Assembly: GCF_947494025.1 (NCBI RefSeq)
Contig: NZ_CANLTQ010000004.1
Location: 1 to 64,000, forward strand
Origin: an uncultured Jannaschia sp.
GTDB lineage: Bacteria > Pseudomonadota > Alphaproteobacteria > Rhodobacterales > Rhodobacteraceae
DNA length: 64,000 bases
Reading direction: 5' to 3'
Part shown: positions 9,974 through 19,391 of the stretch, piece after piece
Position numbering within the stretch: the stretch's first letter is position 1
How the letters are laid out: each line of letters opens with the position of its first letter
Position numbers and translations under genes: made by a program
Notes under the pieces: model-generated
Seen by the model: only the letters and a program-made list of their open reading frames with translations
Told to the model about the DNA's origin: nothing
Database searches by the model: none

Positions 9974-11506
9974 CTACAGCGGAATGGTATCGTGCTTTCG
10001 CCAGGGCCGGTCCTGCCGCTTCGTACGCAGGCTCGCGAAGGCACGGGCGATCCGCTTGCGCGACATGGCAGGCACGATCACCTCATCAATGAACCCTTTT
10101 TCCGCGGCGACGAAAGGATTTGCGAAGCGGTCTTCATAATCCTTCGTTCGCGCGGCGATCTTTTCCGGATCGTCGAGTTCCGAACGGTAAAGGATTTCCA
10201 CCGCGCCCCTCGCGCCCATGACCGCGATCTCCGCTGTGGGCCAGGCATAGTTGAAATCGCCGCGCAGATGCTTGGACGCCATGACGTCGTAGGCTCCGCC
10301 ATAGGCCTTGCGCGTGATGAGCGTCACCTTCGGCACCGTCGCCTCCCCGTAGGCGAAGAGAAGTTTCGCCCCGTGCTTGATGACTCCGCCGTATTCCTGC
10401 GCGGTTCCGGGCAGGAAGCCCGGGACATCCACGAGCGTCAGCAGCGGGATCGAGAACGCATCGCAGAACCGCACGAACTTCGCCGCCTTGCGGCTTGAAT
10501 CGATGTCGAGACAGCCGGCCAGCACCATCGGCTGGTTCGCGACGACGCCGATCGTGCGCCCTTCGATCCGGATGAAGCCGGTGAGGATGTTGCGCGCGAA
10601 TTCGGATTGCAGCTCGAAGAAGTCGCCCTCGTCGGCGAGCTTCCCGACCAGCTCGGCCATGTCGTAGGGGGCGTTCGGGTTGTCCGGGATCAGCGTGTCG
10701 AGACTTTCCTCCACCCTGTTCGGATCGTCGAAGAACGGGCGGACGGGCGGGATCTCCCGGTTCGAGAGCGGCAGGAAATCCACCAGCCGCCGCGTCTCGG
10801 CGAGCGCCTCGACATCGTTCTCGAAAGCCAGGTCGGCCACGCCGGATCGCTTGGTATGTGTGCTCGCCCCGCCCAGCTCCTCGGCCGTGACGACCTCGTT
10901 CGTCACCGTCTTCACGACGTCCGGGCCGGTCACGAACATGTAGCTCGAATCGCGGACCATGAAGATGAAATCAGTCATCGCGGGCGAATAGACGGCCCCC
11001 CCGGCGCAGGGCCCCATGATCACGCTGATCTGCGGAATCACGCCGGACGCGTCGACGTTGCGCTGGAACACCTCGGCATAGCCCGCGAGCGAAGCCACGC
11101 CTTCCTGGATGCGCGCCCCGCCAGAATCGTTGAGCCCGATGACCGGCGCACCGTTCTGCAGCGCCATGTCCTGAATCTTGCATATCTTCTGCGCGTGTGT
11201 CTCTGACAGCGAGCCGCCGAAAACCGTGAAATCCTGTGAAAAAACGTAAACGAGGCGACCGTTGACCGTGCCCCAGCCGGTCACCACCCCGTCGCCCGAG
11301 GGGCGGTCCTCGGCCATGCCGAAATCCGTCGCGCGATGGGCCACGAACATGTCGAACTCCTCGAAGCTGCCGGCGTCGAGCAGCAGCTCGATCCGCTCCC
11401 GCGCCGTGAGCTTGCCTTTGGCGTGCTGCGCGGCCACCCGCCGCTCGCCGCCGCCCGCTTGTGCCCGTGCGCGACGGGATGCCAGTTCCTCTAGGATGTC
11501 CTTCAT
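9974..11506 (-). CDS. pccB: Propionyl-CoA carboxylase beta subunit
   Basis: Carboxyltransferase that moves CO2 from carboxybiotin on PccA to propionyl-CoA. 510 residues, a normal length for the family. The N-terminal half has the acyl-CoA pocket, [11 protein letters not shown] and [16 protein letters not shown]. The C-terminal half has the biotin pocket, [15 protein letters not shown] and [14 protein letters not shown] at 11506. Acetyl-CoA-specific enzymes share this fold, but the nearby mutase favours propionyl-CoA. Confidence 0.95.
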   Translation of the reverse strand: MKDILEELASRRARAQAGGGERRVAAQHAKGKLTARERIELLLDAGSFEEFDMFVAHRATDFGMAEDRPSGDGVVTGWGTVNGRLVYVFSQDFTVFGGSLSETHAQKICKIQDMALQNGAPVIGLNDSGGARIQEGVASLAGYAEVFQRNVDASGVIPQISVIMGPCAGGAVYSPAMTDFIFMVRDSSYMFVTGPDVVKTVTNEVVTAEELGGASTHTKRSGVADLAFENDVEALAETRRLVDFLPLSNREIPPVRPFFDDPNRVEESLDTLIPDNPNAPYDMAELVGKLADEGDFFELQSEFARNILTGFIRIEGRTIGVVANQPMVLAGCLDIDSSRKAAKFVRFCDAFSIPLLTLVDVPGFLPGTAQEYGGVIKHGAKLLFAYGEATVPKVTLITRKAYGGAYDVMASKHLRGDFNYAWPTAEIAVMGARGAVEILYRSELDDPEKIAARTKDYEDRFANPFVAAEKGFIDEVIVPAMSRKRIARAFASLRTKRQDRPWRKHDTIPL

Positions 11507-11662
11507 GCGTATTCCTTTCCCTTGCCGCCCTGCTTAGCCCGCGATACCCGCGTCGGGAAGCCCGGCACGGGAGGCCGAGCATTCGCGTGTCACGCCGAAT
11601 GCACATACGGGTGTGCGCAGGCGGCACTACCCCCTGCCGGGGGCGGGCTATAACGCCCATTC

Positions 11663-12886
11663 ATGGCCATACTGACAGAGCAGCCCCTTCCGCCGGTGCG
11701 ACATACGCGGACGCCCCCCCATATCCTCACGCTCGTCGCTCTGGTCAGCGTTTCCACGCTTGCCATGAACGTGTTCCTGCCTTCGCTCCCGGCGATGGCG
11801 GAATATTTTCAGGCCGATTACAATGTCGTGGCCCGTGCCGTGGTCCTGTTCCTCGGCGTGAACGCGATCTTGCAGGTCTTCATCGGGCCGATCTCCGATC
11901 GCTACGGGCGACGCCCGGTCATCCTCGTCGGGATCGCCCTGTTCATGCTCGCGACGTTGGGATGCATCTTCGCGCCGAACGTCGAGACCTTCCTCGCCTT
12001 CCGCATGGCGCAGGCCTGCGTCGTGGTCGCAATGGTCCTCGCCCGCGCGATCGTCCGCGACCTTTACGCACAGGATCGCGCGGCCTCCATGCTCGGCTAC
12101 GTGACGATGGGGATGGCCGTCGTGCCGATGATCTCACCCGCGATCGGGGGCTGGCTCGACGCGCATTACGGCTGGCATTCGAATTTCTGGCTCATGCTCG
12201 CGGTCGGCGCGGCGCTCTGGCTCGTCACGTGGTTCGACTTGGGCGAGACGGCGCCGATGTCGGGCGGCTCCTTCCGGAGCCAGGTGCGGCAATATCCCGA
12301 ATTGGTCACCTCGCGGCGGTTCTGGGGCTATTGCCTCGCCGCCGCTTTCGCGTCCGGCGCCTTTTTTGCCTATCTCGGCGGGGCGCCGTATGTCGGCAGT
12401 GTCGTTTACGGCATGCCGCCCGAGACGCTGGGACTGTTCTTTGGCGCTCCGGCGGTGGGCTACATGATCGGCAACGGGATATCGGGACGGTTCTCGCAAT
12501 CGGCGGGCGTGGACCGAATGATCTTGATCGGGGCCATTGGACAGGCATCGGGCCTTGGCATGCTCCTCGTGCTGACGCTTCTCGGTTTCATCTCGCATTG
12601 GGTGTTCTTCGGCTTCATCACCTTCGTCGGGCTGGGCAACGGCCTCGTGATTCCGAACGCGACGGCGGGAATGCTTTCCGTACGCCCGCATCTCGCCGGA
12701 ACGGCCTCGGGCCTCGGCGGCGCGATCATGATCGGCGGCGGCGCCGTGCTGGCGGAGGTCGCCGGGCATATCCTTCCGCTCGGCGGCGGCGCCCTGCCCC
12801 TGATCGCGCTGATGGCCTTGTCCGGCTGGGCCGCGATCGCGTCGATCGTCGTCACCATCCGCCGCAACCGGCAGATCGCCTCCTGA
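11663..12886 (+). CDS. MFS multidrug transporter, Bcr/CflA family
   Basis: 407 residues with about 12 hydrophobic segments: 14 and 14-like halves joined near residue 190. Motif A, GPISDRYGRRPVILVG, follows the second segment and RDLYAQDRAASMLGYVTMGMA (shown here shortened as AASMLGYVTMGMAVVPM) marks the drug/proton antiporter group. Inner-membrane proton-driven efflux of drugs or small metabolites; the substrate cannot be told. ATG at 11663, divergent from pccB with about 156 bases between them that must hold both promoters. Confidence 0.85.
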   Translation: MAILTEQPLPPVRHTRTPPHILTLVALVSVSTLAMNVFLPSLPAMAEYFQADYNVVARAVVLFLGVNAILQVFIGPISDRYGRRPVILVGIALFMLATLGCIFAPNVETFLAFRMAQACVVVAMVLARAIVRDLYAQDRAASMLGYVTMGMAVVPMISPAIGGWLDAHYGWHSNFWLMLAVGAALWLVTWFDLGETAPMSGGSFRSQVRQYPELVTSRRFWGYCLAAAFASGAFFAYLGGAPYVGSVVYGMPPETLGLFFGAPAVGYMIGNGISGRFSQSAGVDRMILIGAIGQASGLGMLLVLTLLGFISHWVFFGFITFVGLGNGLVIPNATAGMLSVRPHLAGTASGLGGAIMIGGGAVLAEVAGHILPLGGGALPLIALMALSGWAAIASIVVTIRRNRQIAS

Positions 12887-12985
12887 CAGGCGTATCGTCC
12901 AGGCCGCCGACCGCCCCGGCTTCGATACGACTTGTCGCAGGCCCGCCGGTGCGCGATCATCGGCACGACCCTCAGAGGAGATCCC

Positions 12986-13456
12986 ATGGAACTGACCGGA
13001 ACCCGAACCATCCGCGCCCCGCGCGAGACCGTCTGGGCGCGGTTGAACGATGCTGAAACGCTGAAGGCTTGCATTCCCGGCTGCGAGGAACTGACTGGCT
13101 CCCCCGAGGACGGGTTCGAGGCGGTCGTGAAGCAAAAGGTCGGACCCGTGAAGGCGACGTTCAAAGGGACGGTGACGCTGAGCGACGTGAACCCGCCGGA
13201 AAGCTACCGCATTTCCGGCGAGGGCAAGGGCGGCGTCGCGGGCTTCGCCAAGGGCGGCGCGGATGTGAGGCTCGCCGACGTGCCCGAAGGGACCGAGCTC
13301 AGCTACGCGGTCGACGCCAAGGTCGGCGGCAAGATCGCGCAGCTCGGCTCGCGCCTGATCGACAGCTTCGCCTCCAAGATGGCGGATTCGTTCTTCGAGA
13401 ACTTCAAGGATCGCGTCGAGGGCGAGAGCGTCGCGCCGCAGGATCCGGTCACTTGA
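12986..13456 (+). CDS. CoxG family SRPBCC protein
   Basis: 156 residues. The CoxG/SRPBCC pattern is complete: GTRTIRAPRETVWARLND, the ACIPGCEEL turn, VGPVKATFKGTVTL, then YRISGEGKGGVAGFAKG. In CO dehydrogenase clusters CoxG anchors or matures the enzyme at the membrane; here no coxLMS genes are near, so the partner is unknown. The C-terminal helix (GSRLIDSFASKMADSFFENF) is typical. ATG at 12986 follows GAGGAG by 5 bases; the longer frame upstream lacks such a site. Confidence 0.85.
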   Translation: MELTGTRTIRAPRETVWARLNDAETLKACIPGCEELTGSPEDGFEAVVKQKVGPVKATFKGTVTLSDVNPPESYRISGEGKGGVAGFAKGGADVRLADVPEGTELSYAVDAKVGGKIAQLGSRLIDSFASKMADSFFENFKDRVEGESVAPQDPVT

Positions 13457-13494
13457 TTCGAAGCGCGTCGCGCAAGCGTCTGTAGAAAAACGAA

Positions 13495-14154
13495 TTACCT
13501 CACGGGCCGCCAGCCGGCGGTCCGCGCTTCCGCCTCGGAACAGAACCACCGCTCGCCCTTGCTTTCGGCGATACGCGTGTTCGCGTAAAACCGGCTGCCC
13601 GGCAAATGATAGATTTGCCCGTTCTCGCTGATGTTGCCCTTGATCTCACATCCGTCCGGCGCGGTATCGGACGTGCTCGTTCGCTGCTGCCCGCGCATCG
13701 CCGCGCGCCAGACGCTCGGATCGTCCATTTCGTAGGCCCAGAGGCCGCGCGAAAGGAGCGCGGCTTCCTTCTCCTCCTCTGCGTAGGTCGTGTCGCTGCG
13801 ATAGGTTCGCGCGAGGCCCGTGCGGACGAGCTCGGCGCCGATATCGACCCCGCCTGCCCGGCAGGTGGCGAGGACGCGATCGTAACGGTCCCGCCCCTCC
13901 ACCTCGCAGGTCGCGGCGCGGCCGGAGAAAAGCTCCACCGCGCCCTCGGTCGCAAGCGCCCCGCAATCGACACCTTCGCCCGACACGGCCCGGCAGGTCT
14001 GGCCCATTTCGGCAGCGTCGATACCGACGAGCCGGATGTTGGCCGCGGCGCCGATATCGATTGTGTCGGCGTCGATGACGCGGACCGGCCCCCGCAGGGT
14101 TTCGGCGGCGAGTGGTGTGGCGAAGGTCAGGCAGAAGAGAAGCGTTCGGATCAT
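13495..14154 (-). CDS. Secreted thermonuclease-like protein (SNase domain)
   Basis: 219 residues from the ATG at 14154 (an ATG at 14175 adds 7). A signal peptide (MIRTLLFCLTFATPLAAE) leads into a staphylococcal-nuclease OB fold: VRVIDADTIDIG, IRLVGIDAAE, GRDRYDRVLATC and GLARTYR, matching the Asp/Arg active-site pattern. A small C-terminal module with GNISENGQIYHLPGS and WFCSEAEARTAGWRP is often attached to this family in alphaproteobacteria. Probably a periplasmic nuclease or DNA-binding protein. Convergent with coxG. Confidence 0.82.
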   Translation of the reverse strand: MIRTLLFCLTFATPLAAETLRGPVRVIDADTIDIGAAANIRLVGIDAAEMGQTCRAVSGEGVDCGALATEGAVELFSGRAATCEVEGRDRYDRVLATCRAGGVDIGAELVRTGLARTYRSDTTYAEEEKEAALLSRGLWAYEMDDPSVWRAAMRGQQRTSTSDTAPDGCEIKGNISENGQIYHLPGSRFYANTRIAESKGERWFCSEAEARTAGWRPVR

Positions 14155-14221
14155 GCCGAACCAATGCACGATCATCTGTGCCGGTTGCGAACGGAATAAG
14201 GCGAAATCGCCGGAATTGTTT

Positions 14222-15118
14222 CTAGAACTTCGCCGCGCTCGAGGGCGGCGTAATCTCGCGCTTGCGCCGCGACTCCCGCCACGCGATGAACGTCACCGAC
14301 AGGATGATGATTGCGGCGCCGACGATCACCCACAGGTCGGGCGATTCGTCGAAGAAGGCCCAGCCCAACAGCACCGCCCAGATAAGTTGCAGGAACGTCG
14401 CCGGTTGCGTGATCGAGACCGGAGCAGCCGCGAAGGCCCGCGTCATGCTGTAATGCCCGGCCGTGGCGAAGACCGCGACGACGCCCATCCAGAATACTTC
14501 CGTCATCGTCGGCGTCACCCATACCGCCACGGCGAAAGGCAAGAGCCCCAGCGTCGTGAAGAGCGACAGCATCGCGACGACGATCATGGCCGGGTACCGG
14601 TCGGACATCGGTTTTGCCAGAAGGTAGGAGGCACCGAACAGTACGGCCGTCACCAGCATGGTCAGATGGCCCGTCTCGATCTCGCGCAGCCCGGGCCGCA
14701 GGATGATCACCGTCCCGGCCAGCGCGGCGAACACCGCAAAGAGCCGCGGCCAGGCGAGCCGTTCGCCCAGAAACAGCGCCGCGCCGAGCGTGACATAGAC
14801 GGGATTCAGGTAATTCATCGCCGTCACTTCGGCGATGGAGATCTGCGTCATGGAGTAGAACCAGCACATCACTCCCACCGCGTGGACGAGCCCGCGCGCG
14901 GCGAAGAATCCGACCTGTCGCGCCGGCATCCGCGCCGTCAGGAGCGTGCGCGTCATGGGCACGAGGAAGACGAACCCGATGAGATAGCGCAGGAACGCGG
15001 ATTCCGCGGCCGGGAGATTTGCGCCCGCGAACTTCACGACCGCTGTGACCATGACGAACAAGACACCCGTCAGAAGCATCCAGAGGATGCCTTGCAAAGG
15101 TCTGGACGGCCGGTTCAT
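14222..15118 (-). CDS. EamA/DMT family transporter
   Basis: 298 residues with ten hydrophobic segments in two EamA repeats: MLLTGVLFVMVTAVVKF at the start and FLQLIWAVLLGWAFFDESP in the second. Inner-membrane metabolite exporter; substrate unknown. ATG at 15118 is preceded by GGCAGGTGG and matches the family start; the frame extends 17 codons further without a signal. Ends in a basic tail (RRKREITPP). Transcribed in the same direction as the LysE gene upstream. Confidence 0.85.
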   Translation of the reverse strand: MNRPSRPLQGILWMLLTGVLFVMVTAVVKFAGANLPAAESAFLRYLIGFVFLVPMTRTLLTARMPARQVGFFAARGLVHAVGVMCWFYSMTQISIAEVTAMNYLNPVYVTLGAALFLGERLAWPRLFAVFAALAGTVIILRPGLREIETGHLTMLVTAVLFGASYLLAKPMSDRYPAMIVVAMLSLFTTLGLLPFAVAVWVTPTMTEVFWMGVVAVFATAGHYSMTRAFAAAPVSITQPATFLQLIWAVLLGWAFFDESPDLWVIVGAAIIILSVTFIAWRESRRKREITPPSSAAKF

Positions 15119-15181
15119 CCACCTGCCTTGTACCGGACGCAACCCGGCCGCAAGATCCCGTCCCGGCATCCCGGCGGACGA

Positions 15182-15775
15182 TCAGGTGGAAAGCAGGCTT
15201 GCGGCAATCGTCCACATCACGAGAGCGATCCCCGCGTCGAGCGCGCGCCATGCCGCAGGTCGTGCGAAGACCGGCCGCAGGAACGCCGCGCCGTAGCCCA
15301 GCGTGAAGAAAAAGACGAAGGACGCGGTCATCGCCCCAAGCGCGAAGAGTGCTGGCGCGTCCGTTTGCGTCGAGACACCGCCGAGCAGGACCAGCGTGTC
15401 GAGATAAACATGCGGGTTGAGCCAGGTGAGCGCGAGACAGGTCGCGACCGCCCGGCGAAGCCCGCCGGCCGCCGCGCCCGGATCGAGATGCCCGCCGCCC
15501 CGCCAGGCCGCCCAAGCCGCCCGCGTGCCATAGAAGATCAGAAAGGCCGCTCCGCCCCAGCGGAAGAGCGGGACGATCCACGGCGCCCCGGTCACCATCG
15601 CCCCGAACCCCGCCACCCCGGCCGCGATCAGCACCGCGTCCGACAGCGCGCAAGCCAGCACGATCGGCAGGACATGCTCCCCGCGCAGCCCCTGCCGCAG
15701 GACGAAGGCGTTCTGCGCGCCGATGGCGAGGATGAGCGAAAGGCCGAGCCCGAACCCGGCGACGAGGGAGGTCAC
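15182..15775 (-). CDS. LysE/ArgO family amino-acid exporter
   Basis: 197 residues and about six membrane segments. The signature GLSLILAIGAQNAFVLRQGL near the N-terminus and TWLNPHVYLDTLVLLGG in the middle are diagnostic of ArgO/LysE proteins, which export basic amino acids (arginine, lysine or analogues) to relieve overload. No LysR-type ArgP regulator is adjacent. Followed at 63 bases by the EamA transporter gene on the same strand. Confidence 0.88.
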   Translation of the reverse strand: MTSLVAGFGLGLSLILAIGAQNAFVLRQGLRGEHVLPIVLACALSDAVLIAAGVAGFGAMVTGAPWIVPLFRWGGAAFLIFYGTRAAWAAWRGGGHLDPGAAAGGLRRAVATCLALTWLNPHVYLDTLVLLGGVSTQTDAPALFALGAMTASFVFFFTLGYGAAFLRPVFARPAAWRALDAGIALVMWTIAASLLST

Positions 15776-15794
15776 GTCCGACCGTGCGGGATGC

Positions 15795-16538
15795 TCACTG
15801 AAGCTGCGCCATCACCTCGTCGCTCGCCTCGAAATTAGCCGTAACGCTTTGCACGTCATCGTCGTCCTCCAGCGCGTCGAGCAGCTTCATCAGCGTCTGC
15901 ATCCCCTCGAGGTCGAGCTCGGTCGTGGTCGTCGGGCGCCACACGAGCTTGGCCGAGTCGCTTTCGCCGAGTTGTTCCTCGAGCGCGGAGGAGACGGCGG
16001 CCAGATCGGTGTCCGCGCACCAGACGACGTGGCTTTCCTCGTCGGACTCGACATCCTCGGCCCCCGCCTCGATCGCCGCCATCAGGACGTCGTCCGCATC
16101 GCCCGCGGCGGCGGGATAGACAACCTGGCCCTTGCGGTCGAACATGAAGCCGACGGAACCGGTCTCGCCGAGGTTGCCGCCGTTCTTGGAGAAGGTGGAG
16201 CGCACGGAGGAGGCGGTGCGGTTGCGGTTGTCGGTCATCGCCTCCACGATCACGGCGACGCCGCCCGGACCGTAGCCCTCGTAGCGGATCTCGTCGTAGT
16301 TCTCGCCCTCGCCGCCGGACGCCTTGGCAATCGCGCGCTGGATCACGTCCTTCGGGACGGACTGACCCTTGGCCTCCTTCACCGCGAGGCGCAGCCGCGG
16401 GTTCTTGTCAGGATCGGGGTCGCCCATCTTGGCAGCCACGGTGATCTCCTTGGAGAGCTTGGAGAAGAGCTTGGCGCGAATCTTGTCCTGGCGGCCCTTG
16501 CGGTGCTGGATGTTCGCCCATTTGGAATGGCCCGCCAT
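15795..16538 (-). CDS. YebC/PmpR family protein
   Basis: 247 residues, full length. The N-terminus [19 protein letters not shown], the [20 protein letters not shown] core and the acidic [20 protein letters not shown] segment are diagnostic. Family members were described as DNA-binding regulators, and recent work on relatives links some to translation at proline stretches; which applies here cannot be read from sequence. ATG at 16538 in a GC-rich context. 19 bases separate its stop from the start of the LysE gene downstream. Confidence 0.95.
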   Translation of the reverse strand: MAGHSKWANIQHRKGRQDKIRAKLFSKLSKEITVAAKMGDPDPDKNPRLRLAVKEAKGQSVPKDVIQRAIAKASGGEGENYDEIRYEGYGPGGVAVIVEAMTDNRNRTASSVRSTFSKNGGNLGETGSVGFMFDRKGQVVYPAAAGDADDVLMAAIEAGAEDVESDEESHVVWCADTDLAAVSSALEEQLGESDSAKLVWRPTTTTELDLEGMQTLMKLLDALEDDDDVQSVTANFEASDEVMAQLQ

Positions 16539-16711
16539 CGGGGGTGCCTCCGGTCTGTTCTGAATGATGTCTCGGTCGCGACGCTATAGCGGCTCGCCCC
16601 CGGCCCGCGCAATCCCGGCCCCGTTCGCGTTGCCCCGTTAGCGTTGCCCCGTTCGCGTTGCGTTGTGGCGTGCGATGCCATTAGAGGGGCCGGACGCTTG
16701 CGGGGCCCCAG

Positions 16712-18490
16712 ATGACGACCGACCAGATCATCCTCTTCGCGCTCTTCGGCGGCGTGTTCGTGTTCCTGCTCTGGGGACGCCTCCGCTACGACATCGTCGC
16801 GTTCTCGGCGCTGCTCCTCGGCGTCGTGCTGGGCGTGGTCCCGAAGGAGGAGGCCTTCGCGGGGTTCGGCCATCCGGCGACCATCGTCGTCGCGCTCGTT
16901 CTGATCGTCTCCGCAGGCCTTGTACGCTCCGGGGCGGTCCTGCTCATCACCCGCACCATGATCGACGCGGGCCGCGGTATCGGCAGCCACATCTCCATCC
17001 TAGGCGGCATCGGCGCCGTGCTTTCGGCGTTCATGAACAACGTGGCCGCGCTCGCGCTCCTGATGCCCGTGGACATCGCGACCGCACGAAAGGCCGGCCG
17101 CCTGCCGAGCGCCACCCTAATGCCGCTCAGCTTCGCCACGATCCTCGGCGGGATGATCACGCTGATCGGCACGCCTCCCAACATCGTCATCGCGGGCATA
17201 CGACAGGACCGTCTGGGCGAGAGTTTCGCGATGTTCGACTTCGCCCCCGTGGGCATCGTCACGGCCGCGGCGGGCCTCCTTTTCGTGGCGGCGTTCGGCT
17301 GGCGGCTCATTCCGGGCACGGGCGAGGCGCAGGGCGGCGGCGAGAAAGACCTGACCCGCTACGTGGCCGAGCTCACCGTGCCGAAGGAACACCCCCGGAT
17401 CGGCAAGCCCGTCTCGGATTTCAACGACGTGGCGGAGGAGACGGGCGTCCATATCATCGGACTGATCCGCGACGGCCGGCGCATGTTCGGCAGCGCACGC
17501 CATGTCGGGCTGGAGGCCGGGGATTCGCTTCTTCTCGAGGCGGAGCCCTCGGCGCTCGACGAGTTCCGCGCCTCCGAGGATCTAGACTTCTCCGACGACC
17601 GGCGGATGACCCTGCTCGAGGCGGCCGAACAGGGATTGAGCCTCGTGGAGGTGGTCGTCACCGAGAACAGCCGTATCAATGGCCGGACCGCGCAGGCGAT
17701 CGGGATGACCTGGCGACAGCGGACGGTGCTCATGGGCATTTCCCGCAAGGGCCGGCGCATCACCGAACGGGTGCGCGGCACCCCGGTCCGCGGCGGGGAC
17801 ATCCTTCTTCTCCTCACACCGACGGAGCAGGTCGAGGAGGTGGTGACCTGGCTCGGCGCGCTACCGCTGGCCGACCGGGGCCTTGCCGTGACGGAGAACA
17901 GAAAGATCTGGCCGGCCGTCGCGCTGTTCCTCGTGGCCGTCCTCGGCGCGAGCTTCGGTCTTGTCGACCTGACGGTCGCGCTCGGCGCGGTGGTGCTGGG
18001 CTATGCGCTGACGCGGATCGTGCCGCTGCACGAGATCTATAGCCATGTCGAATGGCCCGTCGTCGTATTGCTGGGCTCGATGATCCCGCTCGGCGCGGCG
18101 CTCGAATCCTCGGGTGGAACGGAGCTGATCGCGGGATGGCTGAACGGCGCGACCACGGGACAGCCCGCCTGGGTCGCGCTGCTTCTGCTGATGGTCGTGA
18201 CGATGATCCTGTCGGCGATCCTCAACAACACCGCCACCGCCATCGTGGCGGCCCCCGTGGGGATCGAGATGGCCGCCGCGCTCGACGTCGATCCCGACAG
18301 CTTCTTGATCGCCGTGGCCGTGGCCGCCTCCTGCGCGTTCCTCACGCCGATCGGACACAAGAACAACACGCTGATCCTCGGGCCGGGGGGCTACAGGTTC
18401 GGCGATTACTGGCGGATGGGTTTGCCTCTGACGGTGGTGATCCTGGTCGTGGCGCTGCCGGCGACGCTTTTCTTCTGGCCGTTGCGCTAG
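16712..18490 (+). CDS. SLC13-type permease with internal TrkA-C domains
   Basis: 592 residues. Two membrane halves (about 5-190 and 400-592) of the sodium/dicarboxylate-sulfate symporter type, each with an NTxT-like loop (GTPPNIV and AILNNTATAIVAAPVG), flank a cytosolic region of about 200 residues with two RCK-C (TrkA-C) modules. The latter contain LTVPKEHPRIGKPVSDF and VVVTENSRINGRTAQAIGM. Transports anions such as sulfate or dicarboxylates; specificity unknown. A second gene of the same length and design lies at 60242-62020. Confidence 0.85.
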   Translation: MTTDQIILFALFGGVFVFLLWGRLRYDIVAFSALLLGVVLGVVPKEEAFAGFGHPATIVVALVLIVSAGLVRSGAVLLITRTMIDAGRGIGSHISILGGIGAVLSAFMNNVAALALLMPVDIATARKAGRLPSATLMPLSFATILGGMITLIGTPPNIVIAGIRQDRLGESFAMFDFAPVGIVTAAAGLLFVAAFGWRLIPGTGEAQGGGEKDLTRYVAELTVPKEHPRIGKPVSDFNDVAEETGVHIIGLIRDGRRMFGSARHVGLEAGDSLLLEAEPSALDEFRASEDLDFSDDRRMTLLEAAEQGLSLVEVVVTENSRINGRTAQAIGMTWRQRTVLMGISRKGRRITERVRGTPVRGGDILLLLTPTEQVEEVVTWLGALPLADRGLAVTENRKIWPAVALFLVAVLGASFGLVDLTVALGAVVLGYALTRIVPLHEIYSHVEWPVVVLLGSMIPLGAALESSGGTELIAGWLNGATTGQPAWVALLLLMVVTMILSAILNNTATAIVAAPVGIEMAAALDVDPDSFLIAVAVAASCAFLTPIGHKNNTLILGPGGYRFGDYWRMGLPLTVVILVVALPATLFFWPLR

Positions 18491-18593
18491 AGGCGACGGC
18501 CGGGACCCTCGGCGGGGATATTCGGGAAGCGAAGACGGAGGCGCGCCGACGGATGCGCTTGCCCCTTCTTCGAGCGCGGCGCATGAACGCGCC

Positions 18594-19391
18594 ATGGCTT
18601 TCCTGCGATTTACCATCCTCGGCTGCGGGTCCTCCGGCGGCGTGCCCCGGCTCGGCGGTCACTGGGGTGATTGCGACCCCGGCGATCCGCGCAACCGCCG
18701 CCGACGCTGCTCGCTTCTCGTGGAACGGATCGGCGATGCGGGAACCACGCGCGTCCTGATCGACACGTCGCCCGACATGCGTCAACAGCTTCTGGACGCG
18801 GAGATCGGCACGCTCGACGGCGTCGTCTGGACGCACAGCCACGCCGATCACGTGCACGGGCTCGACGATCTGCGGATGATCGTCTTCAACCGTCGGCGGC
18901 TGCTCGACGTCTGGGCCGACGCCGACACGTTCGCGGCCCTGCAGATGCGGTTCGGCTATGCGTTCGAGACGCCGGACGGGTCGAGCTATCCGCCGATCCT
19001 CGCGCGGCACGAGTTGGCCGGGCCGATCGAGATCGAAGGCGCGGGCGGAACGATCGCCTTGGCCCCGATCCCGGTGGAACACGGGGACATCCAGGCGCTC
19101 GGGATCAAGATCGGCGGGTTGTGCTACATGCCCGACGTGTCCGCCATTCCCGAAGCGGCGATCCCGCTTCTGGCGGATCTCGACATCTGGATTCTCGACG
19201 CGTTGCGGCGCAGTCCGCACCCGACCCATTTCAGCCTGAGCGAGGCGCTCGACTGGTTCGCGCATCTCCGGCCCGCGCGCGGGATCCTGACGAACATGCA
19301 TGTCGATCTCGACTGGGCCACGGTCGAGGCGGAGACGTCTGCGCATGTGACGCCGGCCCATGACGGAATGGTGCTGGAACTGCCGTGCTAG
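18594..19391 (+). CDS. MBL-fold hydrolase, PhnP-like
   Basis: 265 residues. Starts with the beta strand FTILGCGSSGGVPRLGG and has the metal motif THSHADHVHGLDDLR (HxHxDH) plus downstream His in PVEHGDIQALG and the terminal THFSLSEALDW/HVTPAHDGM region. This matches PhnP-like phosphodiesterases or cyclic-phosphate hydrolases. In Rhodobacterales it commonly follows tatD and tRNA synthetase genes; neither is here. Its stop overlaps the GTG of the next gene by 7 bases, so they are coupled. Confidence 0.85.
   Translation: MAFLRFTILGCGSSGGVPRLGGHWGDCDPGDPRNRRRRCSLLVERIGDAGTTRVLIDTSPDMRQQLLDAEIGTLDGVVWTHSHADHVHGLDDLRMIVFNRRRLLDVWADADTFAALQMRFGYAFETPDGSSYPPILARHELAGPIEIEGAGGTIALAPIPVEHGDIQALGIKIGGLCYMPDVSAIPEAAIPLLADLDIWILDALRRSPHPTHFSLSEALDWFAHLRPARGILTNMHVDLDWATVEAETSAHVTPAHDGMVLELPC

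Noticed and set aside
11507-11662. PccR-type operator (TTTGCAAA) upstream of pccB
   Set aside because: No such motif is present in this interval.
11461-13056. 531-codon frame overlapping the MFS gene in another frame
   Set aside because: Arg-rich shadow of the transporter, no conserved motifs.
14036-15838. 600-codon frame opposite the EamA and LysE genes
   Set aside because: Charged, repetitive antisense sequence.
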